A stretch of 53,332 bases of DNA from the NCBI GenBank assembly GCA_003251635.1, contig QKEW01000012.1:1-53332 (forward strand), written 5' to 3'. The first letter of the stretch is position 1, and every line of letters begins with the position of its first letter. Position numbers and translations under genes: made by a program. The notes under the pieces were generated by a model. It did no database searches. It saw only the letters and a list, made by a program, of their open reading frames with translations, and was not told the origin of the DNA. Origin of the DNA: a bacterium. Lineage in GTDB: Bacteria > Patescibacteriota > Minisyncoccia > Moranbacterales > GWC2-37-73. Positions 9,603-18,265 of the stretch are shown one piece after another.

Positions 9603-11996
9603 ATGAAATATAGTTACAGTTGGCTCAAGGAATTGTCCGGCTCAAAAAAAACAGTTGAAGAAATTGCCGAGCTTTTGACCTTTCATGCTTTTGAAATTGA
9701 AGGAATTGAAAAAAATGAAAAAATTTCCGATCAGGTAGTGGTTGGAGAAATTTTGGAAATCCAGCCGCATCCAAATGCGGACAAATTGCAGTTGACTCGG
9801 GTCAACGTTGGCAAAAAAGAACTCTCTATTGTTTGTGGGGCTCGCAATATTCAAGTTGGTAACAAAGTTCCGGTGGCTTTGGTTGGAGCGAAATTGCCGG
9901 GAAATTTTGAAATCAAAGAGGCTGAAATTCGGGGCGTTAAATCATTTGGCATGCTTTGCGCCGAAGACGAGCTGGGTCTGGGCGATGATCACGGTGGCAT
10001 TTTGATTTTGGATCAGGATTTGGAAGTCGGGACGTTTTTGTCCAAGGTTTTGGAATTGGATGACTCTGTGATTGAAATTGATGTTTTGGCCAATCGAGCT
10101 CATGACGCGCTTTCACACGTGGGCATGGCGCGAGAAATTGCCGCTTTGGAGGGCCGAGAAATTGACTATGACTATGATGGCTTAGTTTTGAATTGGAAAA
10201 AAACGCCCAAAATGAAAGTTTCGATCAAAGTTGAGGACGGCGAGATTTGTTCGCGCTACGGGACAGCTTATTTGGAAAAATTAGAAGTTGGTCCGTCGCC
10301 ACAGTGGCTACAAAATCGTTTGAAGACCTGCGGTTTGCGCCCGATTAATAACGTGGTGGACGCAACCAACTATGTGATGTTGGAATTGGGTCAGCCGCTG
10401 CACGCTTTTGATGCTGACAAAATTGATTCCAAGATTCAAATTCGTCGCGCCAAAAAAGGCGAGCAATTGAAAATTTTGGATGGCAGCGTTAAAAAACTTT
10501 CCAGCCAAGACATTGTGATTGCTGAGGCTGAAAAAGTGTTGGCTTTAGCTGGTGTGATGGGCGGATTCGACAGTGGGGTAAATGAAAAGACGAAAAATAT
10601 TATTTTGGAAGCCGCTAATTTTAATCCAGCCATGATTCGTCGGACTCGAACCGGTTTGGGAATTTCTTCTGATGCGGCGCTACGTTTTGAAAAAGGATTG
10701 GACCCAAATTTAACGGAAAAAGCTTTGGTGCGAGTTGTTGAAATTTTGGAGCATATTGCCGGGGCTGAACTCGTTGGAGCCGGGGATCAATATTCGCAAA
10801 AGCCTAAGAAAAAAATAGTTGAACTGAAACTGGATTATGTCGAGAGTCTTTTGGGCATAAAAATTAGTGAAAATGAAATAAGAAAAATTTTGGAAAATTT
10901 GGGCTTGGTGATTGAGAAAAAAGCTAAGAATTGGAAAGTTGAGGTTCCGACTTTTCGTTTGGATTTGGAAACCCAAGAAGATTTGATCGAGGAAATCGGA
11001 CGTGTCTATGGATATGAAAAAATTCCAGCCATTGCGCCAAGTGCACCGCTGCAAATACCAAAAATCAATCCTGAGCGTAATTTTGAACGGAAGCTAAAAA
11101 ATATTTTAGTAGCCGAAGGATTTAGCGAAGTCTATAATTATGCTTTTTATGAAGAGAAAGACACTGAGATTGCTCAAATTCATGGTCAAAAGCACGTTGA
11201 GCTGGCAAACTCGCTCAATAGTTGGCAAAACTTGATGAGAATCAGTTTGTTTCCGGGACTTTTGAAAAATGTCAGAGAAAATTTGAAAAATTTTAAGGAA
11301 TTTTCGATTTTTGAAATTGGACGAATCTATTGTTCAAGCGAGGATATCTTACCCTTGGAAAAGAAGCGATTGAGTGGAATTTTTGTTTTTGATTTTGGAA
11401 AAAAAGAGACCAAGAAGGGTGGAGAATTTTTTCAAGCCAAGGGTTATTTGGATAATGTTTTAAAAAATATCGGCTTGGAGTCGCATTATTATCACCAACT
11501 GGAAATTGAAGCGGATCAGAAATATCCAAATCTTTGGCATCCGGGCCGGACCAGTGAGATTAAGCTGGAAAATTCTGGTCAGAAAATTGGAGTTTTAGGT
11601 GAAATTAATCCAGCACTTCTTAAGAAGTTGGATATTGAGAAAAAAGTAATTGGATTTGATTTTGATTTGAAGGAATTGAGCCAGATTTCACAAGGTGAAA
11701 TGGAATATCAACCGCTGAGAAAATACCCAACTGTAATGAGGGATCTTTCTTTAGTTTCTCCGCAAGCAGTCAAAGTGGACGACATCTTGAGCTCCATTCA
11801 AGCTCTGGGTGGAAGTCTGGTTTTGGATGTGGATTTATTTGACATTTTTGATTTTGAAGATGGTTCGACCAGTTTTGGTTTTCATGTTGTTTTGGGAGCC
11901 GACGATCATACTTTGAAGGGTTCAGAAATTGAAGATATTTTGAAAAAAATAGTTGAGGGATTAGAAAAAGAATATCAAATGACAATTAGAAGTTAA
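9603..11996 (+). CDS. pheT: Phenylalanyl-tRNA synthetase beta subunit
   Basis: N-terminal tRNA-binding domain (EILEIQPHPNADKLQLTRV), B3/B4 and B5 domains, C-terminal anticodon-binding domain; adjacent to pheS. Confidence 0.97.
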   Translation: MKYSYSWLKELSGSKKTVEEIAELLTFHAFEIEGIEKNEKISDQVVVGEILEIQPHPNADKLQLTRVNVGKKELSIVCGARNIQVGNKVPVALVGAKLPGNFEIKEAEIRGVKSFGMLCAEDELGLGDDHGGILILDQDLEVGTFLSKVLELDDSVIEIDVLANRAHDALSHVGMAREIAALEGREIDYDYDGLVLNWKKTPKMKVSIKVEDGEICSRYGTAYLEKLEVGPSPQWLQNRLKTCGLRPINNVVDATNYVMLELGQPLHAFDADKIDSKIQIRRAKKGEQLKILDGSVKKLSSQDIVIAEAEKVLALAGVMGGFDSGVNEKTKNIILEAANFNPAMIRRTRTGLGISSDAALRFEKGLDPNLTEKALVRVVEILEHIAGAELVGAGDQYSQKPKKKIVELKLDYVESLLGIKISENEIRKILENLGLVIEKKAKNWKVEVPTFRLDLETQEDLIEEIGRVYGYEKIPAIAPSAPLQIPKINPERNFERKLKNILVAEGFSEVYNYAFYEEKDTEIAQIHGQKHVELANSLNSWQNLMRISLFPGLLKNVRENLKNFKEFSIFEIGRIYCSSEDILPLEKKRLSGIFVFDFGKKETKKGGEFFQAKGYLDNVLKNIGLESHYYHQLEIEADQKYPNLWHPGRTSEIKLENSGQKIGVLGEINPALLKKLDIEKKVIGFDFDLKELSQISQGEMEYQPLRKYPTVMRDLSLVSPQAVKVDDILSSIQALGGSLVLDVDLFDIFDFEDGSTSFGFHVVLGADDHTLKGSEIEDILKKIVEGLEKEYQMTIRS

Positions 11997-12030
11997 AAAT
12001 TTCAGAAAAAGAAAATAGCCCCGAATTAAG

Positions 12031-12065
12031 ATCGGAAAGACTAAAAAGATAGCTTTCCGATTTTA
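12031..12065 (+). terminator. Terminator after pheST
   Basis: atcggaaag/ctttccgat stem followed by ttttaattta. Confidence 0.6.
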
Positions 12066-12079
12066 ATTTATTGGAATCC

Positions 12080-12110
12080 TTGACAAAAAAAATATATGTG
12101 GTAGTATAGT
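12080..12110 (+). promoter_or_regulatory. Promoter of the sigma-region-4/HARE-HTH gene
   Basis: TTGACA at 12080-12085; TAGTAT (N16) or TATAGT (N19) as -10. Confidence 0.55.
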
Positions 12111-12144
12111 CAGAATACTTAATTTTGTTAAGCAAATATTTTTT

Positions 12145-13194
12145 ATGAAAAAGGAATTAGACAGCGCTCAAAAAGGTGATTCAAGCCTTTTTTTAGAGGC
12201 CCTAGAGACTATTATGGCCGATTTTTCGCCACGTTCTAGGGAAATTGTCTGGCAAAGATATGGGATCGGTAGCCAAAAAATAGCCACTTTGGAAGAAATT
12301 GGCGGCCGATTTGGAATTACTCGAGAACGAGTGCGTCAGATTATTCGAGAAATTTATCGAAAAGTTGAAAAAAACGCTAAAAGTGATTTGACTCAAAAAG
12401 TTTGGGAACAAATCATGTTGGCTTTGGAGGCTAATAGTGGTATAATGGGAGAGTCAGCACTAGTTGAATTGCTTGGCCAATCCACTTGGGACCACAAAGG
12501 CGCCATAAGATTTTTTCTGGATTCTTCCGGGAAGATAAATCGTTTTGAGATTAAGGATCTAACTGAAAAATCTTTTGCTATTAAGAGTTTTCGTTCGGAC
12601 AAGTGGAAAGAAATCAAAAAAGAAATAATTGATATTTTGAAAAATGAAGGGTTGCCAATTAGTGGGGAAAAACTTTTTAGTAAGTTTTCTCAAATAGGTA
12701 AATTCCCAGAGGTTAGCAAAAAGCAATTATTCGACTATTTGAAAGTTTCAACTGAAGTTCTTCAAAATGCTTTTGGAAAATGGGGCTTGTCCATTTGGAA
12801 AGAAGTTAATCCCAAGGGAACTCGTGATAAGGCTTTTTTGGTTCTTAAAGAAAGCGGGCAGCCGATGCATTTCCGTTTGATTGCCCAGGAAATTGATCAA
12901 AAAGGTTTAAGCAAAAAACCGACTCACCCACAGACTGTTCACAACGAATTGATTAAGGATAAGAAATTCGTTTTAGTTGGCCGAGGAATTTATGCTTTAG
13001 TAGAATGGGGCTATGAAAGAGGGACTGTCAAAGATGTTTTGACTGGAATTTTACAGAAGAATCAAAATGAAATGACCAAGGAAGACATCATCGACGAGGT
13101 TTTGAAAGTTCGACAGGTCAAGAAATCTACTATTGTGATAAATTTGAACAATCATTTCAAGAAAAACAAGCAAGGTAAATATAGCTGGCAATAA
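12145..13194 (+). CDS. Sigma-70 region 4-like HTH protein fused to a HARE-HTH-like domain
   Basis: FSPRSREIVWQRYGIGSQKIATLEEIGGRFGITRERVRQI (sigma region 4); AFLVLKESGQPMHFRLIAQEIDQ...NELIKDKKFVLVGRGIYAL (HARE-HTH). Confidence 0.85.
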   Translation: MKKELDSAQKGDSSLFLEALETIMADFSPRSREIVWQRYGIGSQKIATLEEIGGRFGITRERVRQIIREIYRKVEKNAKSDLTQKVWEQIMLALEANSGIMGESALVELLGQSTWDHKGAIRFFLDSSGKINRFEIKDLTEKSFAIKSFRSDKWKEIKKEIIDILKNEGLPISGEKLFSKFSQIGKFPEVSKKQLFDYLKVSTEVLQNAFGKWGLSIWKEVNPKGTRDKAFLVLKESGQPMHFRLIAQEIDQKGLSKKPTHPQTVHNELIKDKKFVLVGRGIYALVEWGYERGTVKDVLTGILQKNQNEMTKEDIIDEVLKVRQVKKSTIVINLNNHFKKNKQGKYSWQ

Positions 13195-13283
13195 AAACTT
13201 AGCAGCATTGTTTTTGAATCTTGTGAGTGCAAAATATTGGATATTTGATTGAAAATTGAATATCAATTTATAATAAAAATAAA

Positions 13284-14558
13284 ATGGAGTTAATTTGGCA
13301 GACTTTTCAAGACGTATTTGTTTCGCTGAAAACAGCGGGACAAGTTTTTCAAAATACCTGGTATTGGATTTTACCAGGGCCTTTGTATGTTTTTTTTAAG
13401 CTTTTCTGGATGGATCATGTGCAAAATGCCTATGCGGCAGCACTTGATTGGGTTTTGTTGGAAATTATTCCACCCAAAGACATTGAAAAAAGTCCTAAAC
13501 TTATGGAAGCCTTGTATGCAGGTATGCAAGGAACCGAAAAAAGCTTTGATGTGTTGGAAGAACACCTTGATGGAATGTTTCCGGTCAGTTTTTCTTTGGA
13601 ATTGGTAAGTGATGGCGGCGAAGTTCATTTTTATATAAGATCTCAAAGAACATTCCGAAATTTGGTAGAATCTCATCTCTATGCCCAATACCCAGATTGT
13701 GTCATTAAGGAAGTGCCTGATTATGTGAATGATGTGCCTAAGGTTATTCCTAACGAAAAATGGAATTTGTGGGGAACTGATTTTGAATTTTTCAGACATG
13801 ATGCTTATCCCATCAGGGTGTATAGGGATTTCGAAGAAAGTATAACCGGAAAAATGATTGATCCACTTTCCGGTTTGATTGAAGTTATGGGAAAATTGCC
13901 ACCGGATCAGAAGATCTGGTATCAGATAATTGCTTCTCCTTTGGAGCCAAGTTGGGGAGCAAAAGAAGGAAAGAAATTAGTTGATAAATTAAAAGGTAAA
14001 GAGGAAAAACAGGAAAATATTTTTGATCGGGTTAAGCAGGATTTTGTTGACGTGGTCACCAATTTAGTTCCAGCCCTGACTCATCCGATTGAATTTGCCA
14101 AAAAAGAATCCAAGGATGAGCAGCCTTTGGAATTTCGTTTGACTCCGGGAGAAAAAGATGTGTTGAAAGCGGTGGAAGCGAATTTGGGGAAACTACACTT
14201 TAAAATTAAATTGCGTTTCGTTTTGGTTGGCCGTCGGGAGAATTTTAGTAAAGCCCATGTCTCATCTTTTACGGGTGCTATCAAGCAATTTAATGACAAC
14301 AATCTCAATAGTCTTAAACCTCAAAGCATTTCCAAAACAACTTCATTTCTTATTTTCAAAAAATCGCGTTTGCGCCATCGACAACGTAAAATTCTTAGAC
14401 GTTATCGCTCTCGCAGCAATGACGGGGTACGGGTCACAATGAGCAGTGAAGAATTGGCAACTATCTATCACTTGCCAGACATGTCAGTATTGTCTCCAAG
14501 TTTGACTAGAATTGATTCAAAGCGTGGTGGAGCACCTACGAATTTGCCAATTGAATAA
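13284..14558 (+). CDS. Conserved membrane-associated partner of the TraD-like ATPase
   Basis: N-terminal hydrophobic segment (TWYWILPGPLYVFFKLFW); 25 bp upstream of the ATPase gene. Confidence 0.65.
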   Translation: MELIWQTFQDVFVSLKTAGQVFQNTWYWILPGPLYVFFKLFWMDHVQNAYAAALDWVLLEIIPPKDIEKSPKLMEALYAGMQGTEKSFDVLEEHLDGMFPVSFSLELVSDGGEVHFYIRSQRTFRNLVESHLYAQYPDCVIKEVPDYVNDVPKVIPNEKWNLWGTDFEFFRHDAYPIRVYRDFEESITGKMIDPLSGLIEVMGKLPPDQKIWYQIIASPLEPSWGAKEGKKLVDKLKGKEEKQENIFDRVKQDFVDVVTNLVPALTHPIEFAKKESKDEQPLEFRLTPGEKDVLKAVEANLGKLHFKIKLRFVLVGRRENFSKAHVSSFTGAIKQFNDNNLNSLKPQSISKTTSFLIFKKSRLRHRQRKILRRYRSRSNDGVRVTMSSEELATIYHLPDMSVLSPSLTRIDSKRGGAPTNLPIE

Positions 14559-14582
14559 CAAAAATAAATTTTAGTTCTAACT

Positions 14583-16589
14583 ATGAATAATCAGGAAATA
14601 ACATTTTTCGCCAAAACTAACTTTCGAAATCAAGAAAGGGTTTTTGGTATTAAAAAAGATGACCGGCGTCGTCACATGTATATTATCGGAAAGACTGGTA
14701 TGGGAAAAACCAATCTTTTGGAAAATATGGCGGTCCAGGATATTCGCAATGGTCACGGGATTTGTTATATTGATCCGCATGGAGATACGGCGGAAAAATT
14801 GATCCAGGCTATTCCTAAGGAGCGAATTAAAGACGTGATCTATTTCAATCCGGCTGATTTGAATTTCCCGATTTCTTTTAATGTGATGGAAAAGGTTGAT
14901 TCGGAATATCGTCATTTGGTGGCTTCAGGTTTGGTGGGAGTTTTCAAAAAAATCTGGGCTGATTCCTGGGGACCACGTTTGGAATATATGCTTAGAAACG
15001 CAATTTTGGCCCTTTTGGAATATCCGGGCAGTACATTGTTGGGGGTTAATCGCATTTTAGTGGATAAAAAATATCGATTGCAGGTGGTAGAAAAGGTAAC
15101 TGATCCGGTGGTGAAAATGTTTTGGGTAGAGGAGTTTTCTAAATGGAATGAAAGGGTTTTACAGGAAGTGGTGTCGCCGATCCAAAACAAAGTTGGTCAG
15201 TTTCTTTCAACTTCTTTGATTCGCAACATTGTCGGACAACCGGAATCGACTTTTGATGTGCGTAAATTGATGGATGAGCGAAAGATTTTGATTTTGAATC
15301 TATCCAAAGGACGAATTGGAGAAGATGCCAGTGCACTATTGGGAGCTATGATGATTACTAAAATTCAATTGGCCGCCATGGCTCGGGTGGATATGCCTGA
15401 AGATGATCGAAATGATTTCTATTTGTATGTGGATGAGTTTCAAAACTTTGCCACTTTGTCATTTGCCAATATCTTGTCAGAAGCGCGTAAATATCATCTG
15501 AATTTGATTTTAGCCAATCAGTATGTCAATCAAATTGAAGAGGAGGTTCGCGACGCTATTTTTGGTAACGCTGGGACAATCATCTCTTTCAGGGTTGGGG
15601 CAACCGATGCTGAATTTTTAGAAAAAGAATTCGAACCGGTTTTCTTGCAAAACGATATTGTTAATCTGCCCAAATATAACATTTATCTGAAACTGATGAT
15701 TGATGGAATTGCCGGCGATGCTTTTTCAGCCACAACCTTACCGCCAATTTTCTTGGGCGAAACTGTAGAGAATCAAAATGAAGTCATTGAATATTCCCGG
15801 AAAAAGTATAGTCAGCCAAGAAATGAGGTGGAGGAACGGATAATGCTTTGGAGCGGCATGGCGGTTCCAAAAAAAGTTGAAGAACCGGTCATTGTTAATG
15901 AAGTTCGAAGCATGTCAGTGGCAGAGCAAAATATTCCTGCCAATGAAAAAAAGCAAACAGCAGCAGTTTCAAGTCCTTCCATTCAACCTCAACAATCACC
16001 CAGCACCAAGCCGGAACAAAAATCAGGGGAAAAAACGGAGAAGAGAGTTGTGTATAAGCAGATCCAAGCTGATGGCAGTGAAGTTGAGAAAGTTCTGTAT
16101 GACGCTAAGTGTGCTTCTTGCGGGGTTGATATTAAAATCCCATTCAAACCGGATGGAAAGCGACCAACTTTTTGCAAGGAATGTCTGAAAAATTATCAAA
16201 GATCTTTGGCGCGCAATCGAGAGATGGAAAAAGAGAAAGAGCTATTGCGTCAGGAGGAATTAAAAAGCAAAGAAAAAGAAAATTTAGCCAAAAGAGCTTT
16301 CACGATCAAGCCTTTTTCTCAAAAATCTCGCGAGCAATCAGATGTAAGTTTGGAAAACAGTTTCAAAACAGATAGGCCGGAACAGAAAATTTTTCAAGCG
16401 AAAAATCAAATAGGAGAAAAGCCGACCAAGACTATCAGTCCGAATGCCTATGTATCTCAGGATAAACCTCTGTCGCTTTCTCAGATGCAACACATTGCGC
16501 CCAAAAAATTTCGTTCCAAGCCCAATCGGTCGCAAGTTGATTTGAATGATTTGCGACAAGCTCTCGATAACGCTCAGGAAAAAAAGTAA
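14583..16589 (+). CDS. TraD/VirD4/HerA-like conjugation-type ATPase with C-terminal zinc ribbon
   Basis: Walker A IIGKTGMGKTN, IDPHGDTAEKL, Walker B FYLYVDEFQNFA; C-terminal CASC...CKEC. Confidence 0.88.
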   Translation: MNNQEITFFAKTNFRNQERVFGIKKDDRRRHMYIIGKTGMGKTNLLENMAVQDIRNGHGICYIDPHGDTAEKLIQAIPKERIKDVIYFNPADLNFPISFNVMEKVDSEYRHLVASGLVGVFKKIWADSWGPRLEYMLRNAILALLEYPGSTLLGVNRILVDKKYRLQVVEKVTDPVVKMFWVEEFSKWNERVLQEVVSPIQNKVGQFLSTSLIRNIVGQPESTFDVRKLMDERKILILNLSKGRIGEDASALLGAMMITKIQLAAMARVDMPEDDRNDFYLYVDEFQNFATLSFANILSEARKYHLNLILANQYVNQIEEEVRDAIFGNAGTIISFRVGATDAEFLEKEFEPVFLQNDIVNLPKYNIYLKLMIDGIAGDAFSATTLPPIFLGETVENQNEVIEYSRKKYSQPRNEVEERIMLWSGMAVPKKVEEPVIVNEVRSMSVAEQNIPANEKKQTAAVSSPSIQPQQSPSTKPEQKSGEKTEKRVVYKQIQADGSEVEKVLYDAKCASCGVDIKIPFKPDGKRPTFCKECLKNYQRSLARNREMEKEKELLRQEELKSKEKENLAKRAFTIKPFSQKSREQSDVSLENSFKTDRPEQKIFQAKNQIGEKPTKTISPNAYVSQDKPLSLSQMQHIAPKKFRSKPNRSQVDLNDLRQALDNAQEKK

Positions 16590-16597
16590 TTTTAGCT

Positions 16598-17689
16598 ATG
16601 ACTGAAAAGAAAAGAAAAAAAAGAGTTATTTTGGGCATGTCCTCAGGAGTCGATTCCTCAGTGGCAGCTGCTCTTTTGCAAAAAGAAGGCTATGAAGTGA
16701 TTGGCCTTTTTATGCATTTTTGGAAGGAGCCGGATCCGAATGAAAAGATAGAAAATAAGTGTTGTTCACTGGAGTCCCATCAGGATGCTCGGCGGGTAGC
16801 GCAAAAATTGAAGATTCCTCTCTATACTTTGAACGCCGCTACAGATTTTAAGAAGTCGGTAGTAGACTTTTTTTTGAGTGAAACTTGCGCTGGCAGAACT
16901 CCTAATCCTTGTGTGGAATGTAATCGTCAAATCAAGTTTACTTTCATGTTTCAGAAAATGTTGGAAATGGAGGCCGATTTCGTTGCTAGCGGACACTATG
17001 CTGATATCAAGAAAATTGATGGAAAGTATCATCTTTTTACTTCCTATGACGACGAAAAAGATCAAACCTATTTTTTGTACAATTTTAAACAAGCAGATCT
17101 TGGAAAAATAATTTTTCCTTTGGCTGGCTACAAAAAAACCCAAGTGCGTCAGATGGCCAAGGAGATGGGTTTGCCGGTTTTTGACAAGGATGATTCTCAA
17201 GGACTGTGTTTTACTCGGGAAAAATATCCAACCAATTTTTTGAAACGAAATTTGAAGTTAAAATCAGGGAACATTGTGGACGGGCAGGGTCGGGTAATCG
17301 GTCAGCATGAAGGACTGGAACTCTATACAATCGGGCAGAGGCGGGGCATTAATATTGGAGGGACTGGACCTTATTATGTAGTGGCTCGGGATTTTGCCAA
17401 AAATGAATTGATAGTAACCAATCAAGAAGATGATCCTGGAATTTTTTATACCAAAATGAAAGTGGAGGACGTCAATTGGATTGCCGAAAAACCGAAATTT
17501 CCCTTGGAAACTAACGTGAAAATTCGCTATCGTCATCCATTGGTCCGTGCTATAATCAAGAAGGAAAACGAGGGAGTTTTGGAGGTTGAATTTTTCGAGC
17601 CCCAAAAAGTTGTGACCCCTGGTCAATCAGCTGTATTTTATTCAGATCAAGGAGAAGTCTTGGGCGGAGGGATAATTAATTTAAAATAA
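16598..17689 (+). CDS. mnmA: tRNA-specific 2-thiouridylase
   Basis: GMSSGVDSSVAAALLQKEGYEVIGLFM, TPNPCVECNRQIKF, DDSQGLCF. Confidence 0.97.
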   Translation: MTEKKRKKRVILGMSSGVDSSVAAALLQKEGYEVIGLFMHFWKEPDPNEKIENKCCSLESHQDARRVAQKLKIPLYTLNAATDFKKSVVDFFLSETCAGRTPNPCVECNRQIKFTFMFQKMLEMEADFVASGHYADIKKIDGKYHLFTSYDDEKDQTYFLYNFKQADLGKIIFPLAGYKKTQVRQMAKEMGLPVFDKDDSQGLCFTREKYPTNFLKRNLKLKSGNIVDGQGRVIGQHEGLELYTIGQRRGINIGGTGPYYVVARDFAKNELIVTNQEDDPGIFYTKMKVEDVNWIAEKPKFPLETNVKIRYRHPLVRAIIKKENEGVLEVEFFEPQKVVTPGQSAVFYSDQGEVLGGGIINLK

Positions 17690-17693
17690 AAAT

Positions 17694-17969
17694 ATGTCTG
17701 GTCAAGATGAAAGACAGGAATTGTTGACTCACAAACGTCGTTTGCAAATGGATATGGCAATTAAATCCAGCGAGTTGAAAAAATTTGATCAGGAAAAGAT
17801 TCAGCTGGAAATTGAGATTCGTCAAAATCAACGAAAAAGCGATTTATTGCAAATGCAGATAAATCAAGCTAGATTACAAGTTTCCAAGCTGGACAATTCC
17901 AAGGTTCTTTTGGAAAAGGAGATTAAAAAACTCAAAAGAGAAATTTCCGACACTAGAATTGAAAGTTAA
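17694..17969 (+). CDS. Hypothetical coiled-coil protein
   Basis: 91-aa ORF, Lys/Glu/Gln-rich helical sequence, close spacing in operon. Confidence 0.6.
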   Translation: MSGQDERQELLTHKRRLQMDMAIKSSELKKFDQEKIQLEIEIRQNQRKSDLLQMQINQARLQVSKLDNSKVLLEKEIKKLKREISDTRIES

Positions 17970-17986
17970 TCATTATTTTTAAAATT

Positions 17987-18220
17987 ATGTCTTTGGTCAA
18001 TTTGGAAAAAATCGTGAAAGATTATGTAAGCGCGAACAATAAAAAAGTGACTCTCAACAGTTTTATTGAAAATCGCATCCGGGCAATCCAGCGCAAAATC
18101 AACACCATGAGCGTGGAAGAAATTATTCAAGCCCTATCCTTAGAAACGGAATTTCGTCTGCATTTTGATAAATATGATTGGAAAAAATTGGAAGAAATTA
18201 TTAAAAGGTCGCATCGTTAG
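17987..18220 (+). CDS. Hypothetical small protein
   Basis: 77-aa ORF between mnmA and alaS. Confidence 0.55.
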   Translation: MSLVNLEKIVKDYVSANNKKVTLNSFIENRIRAIQRKINTMSVEEIIQALSLETEFRLHFDKYDWKKLEEIIKRSHR

Positions 18221-18265
18221 GCAGTGTGGCTTTACTAATTGGCAATTTTTGCTAAGATGGCGCAT

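Noticed and set aside
12145-13194. Primary sigma factor
   Set aside because: Only region 4-like sequence is present; region 2 is missing and the C-terminus resembles HARE-HTH.
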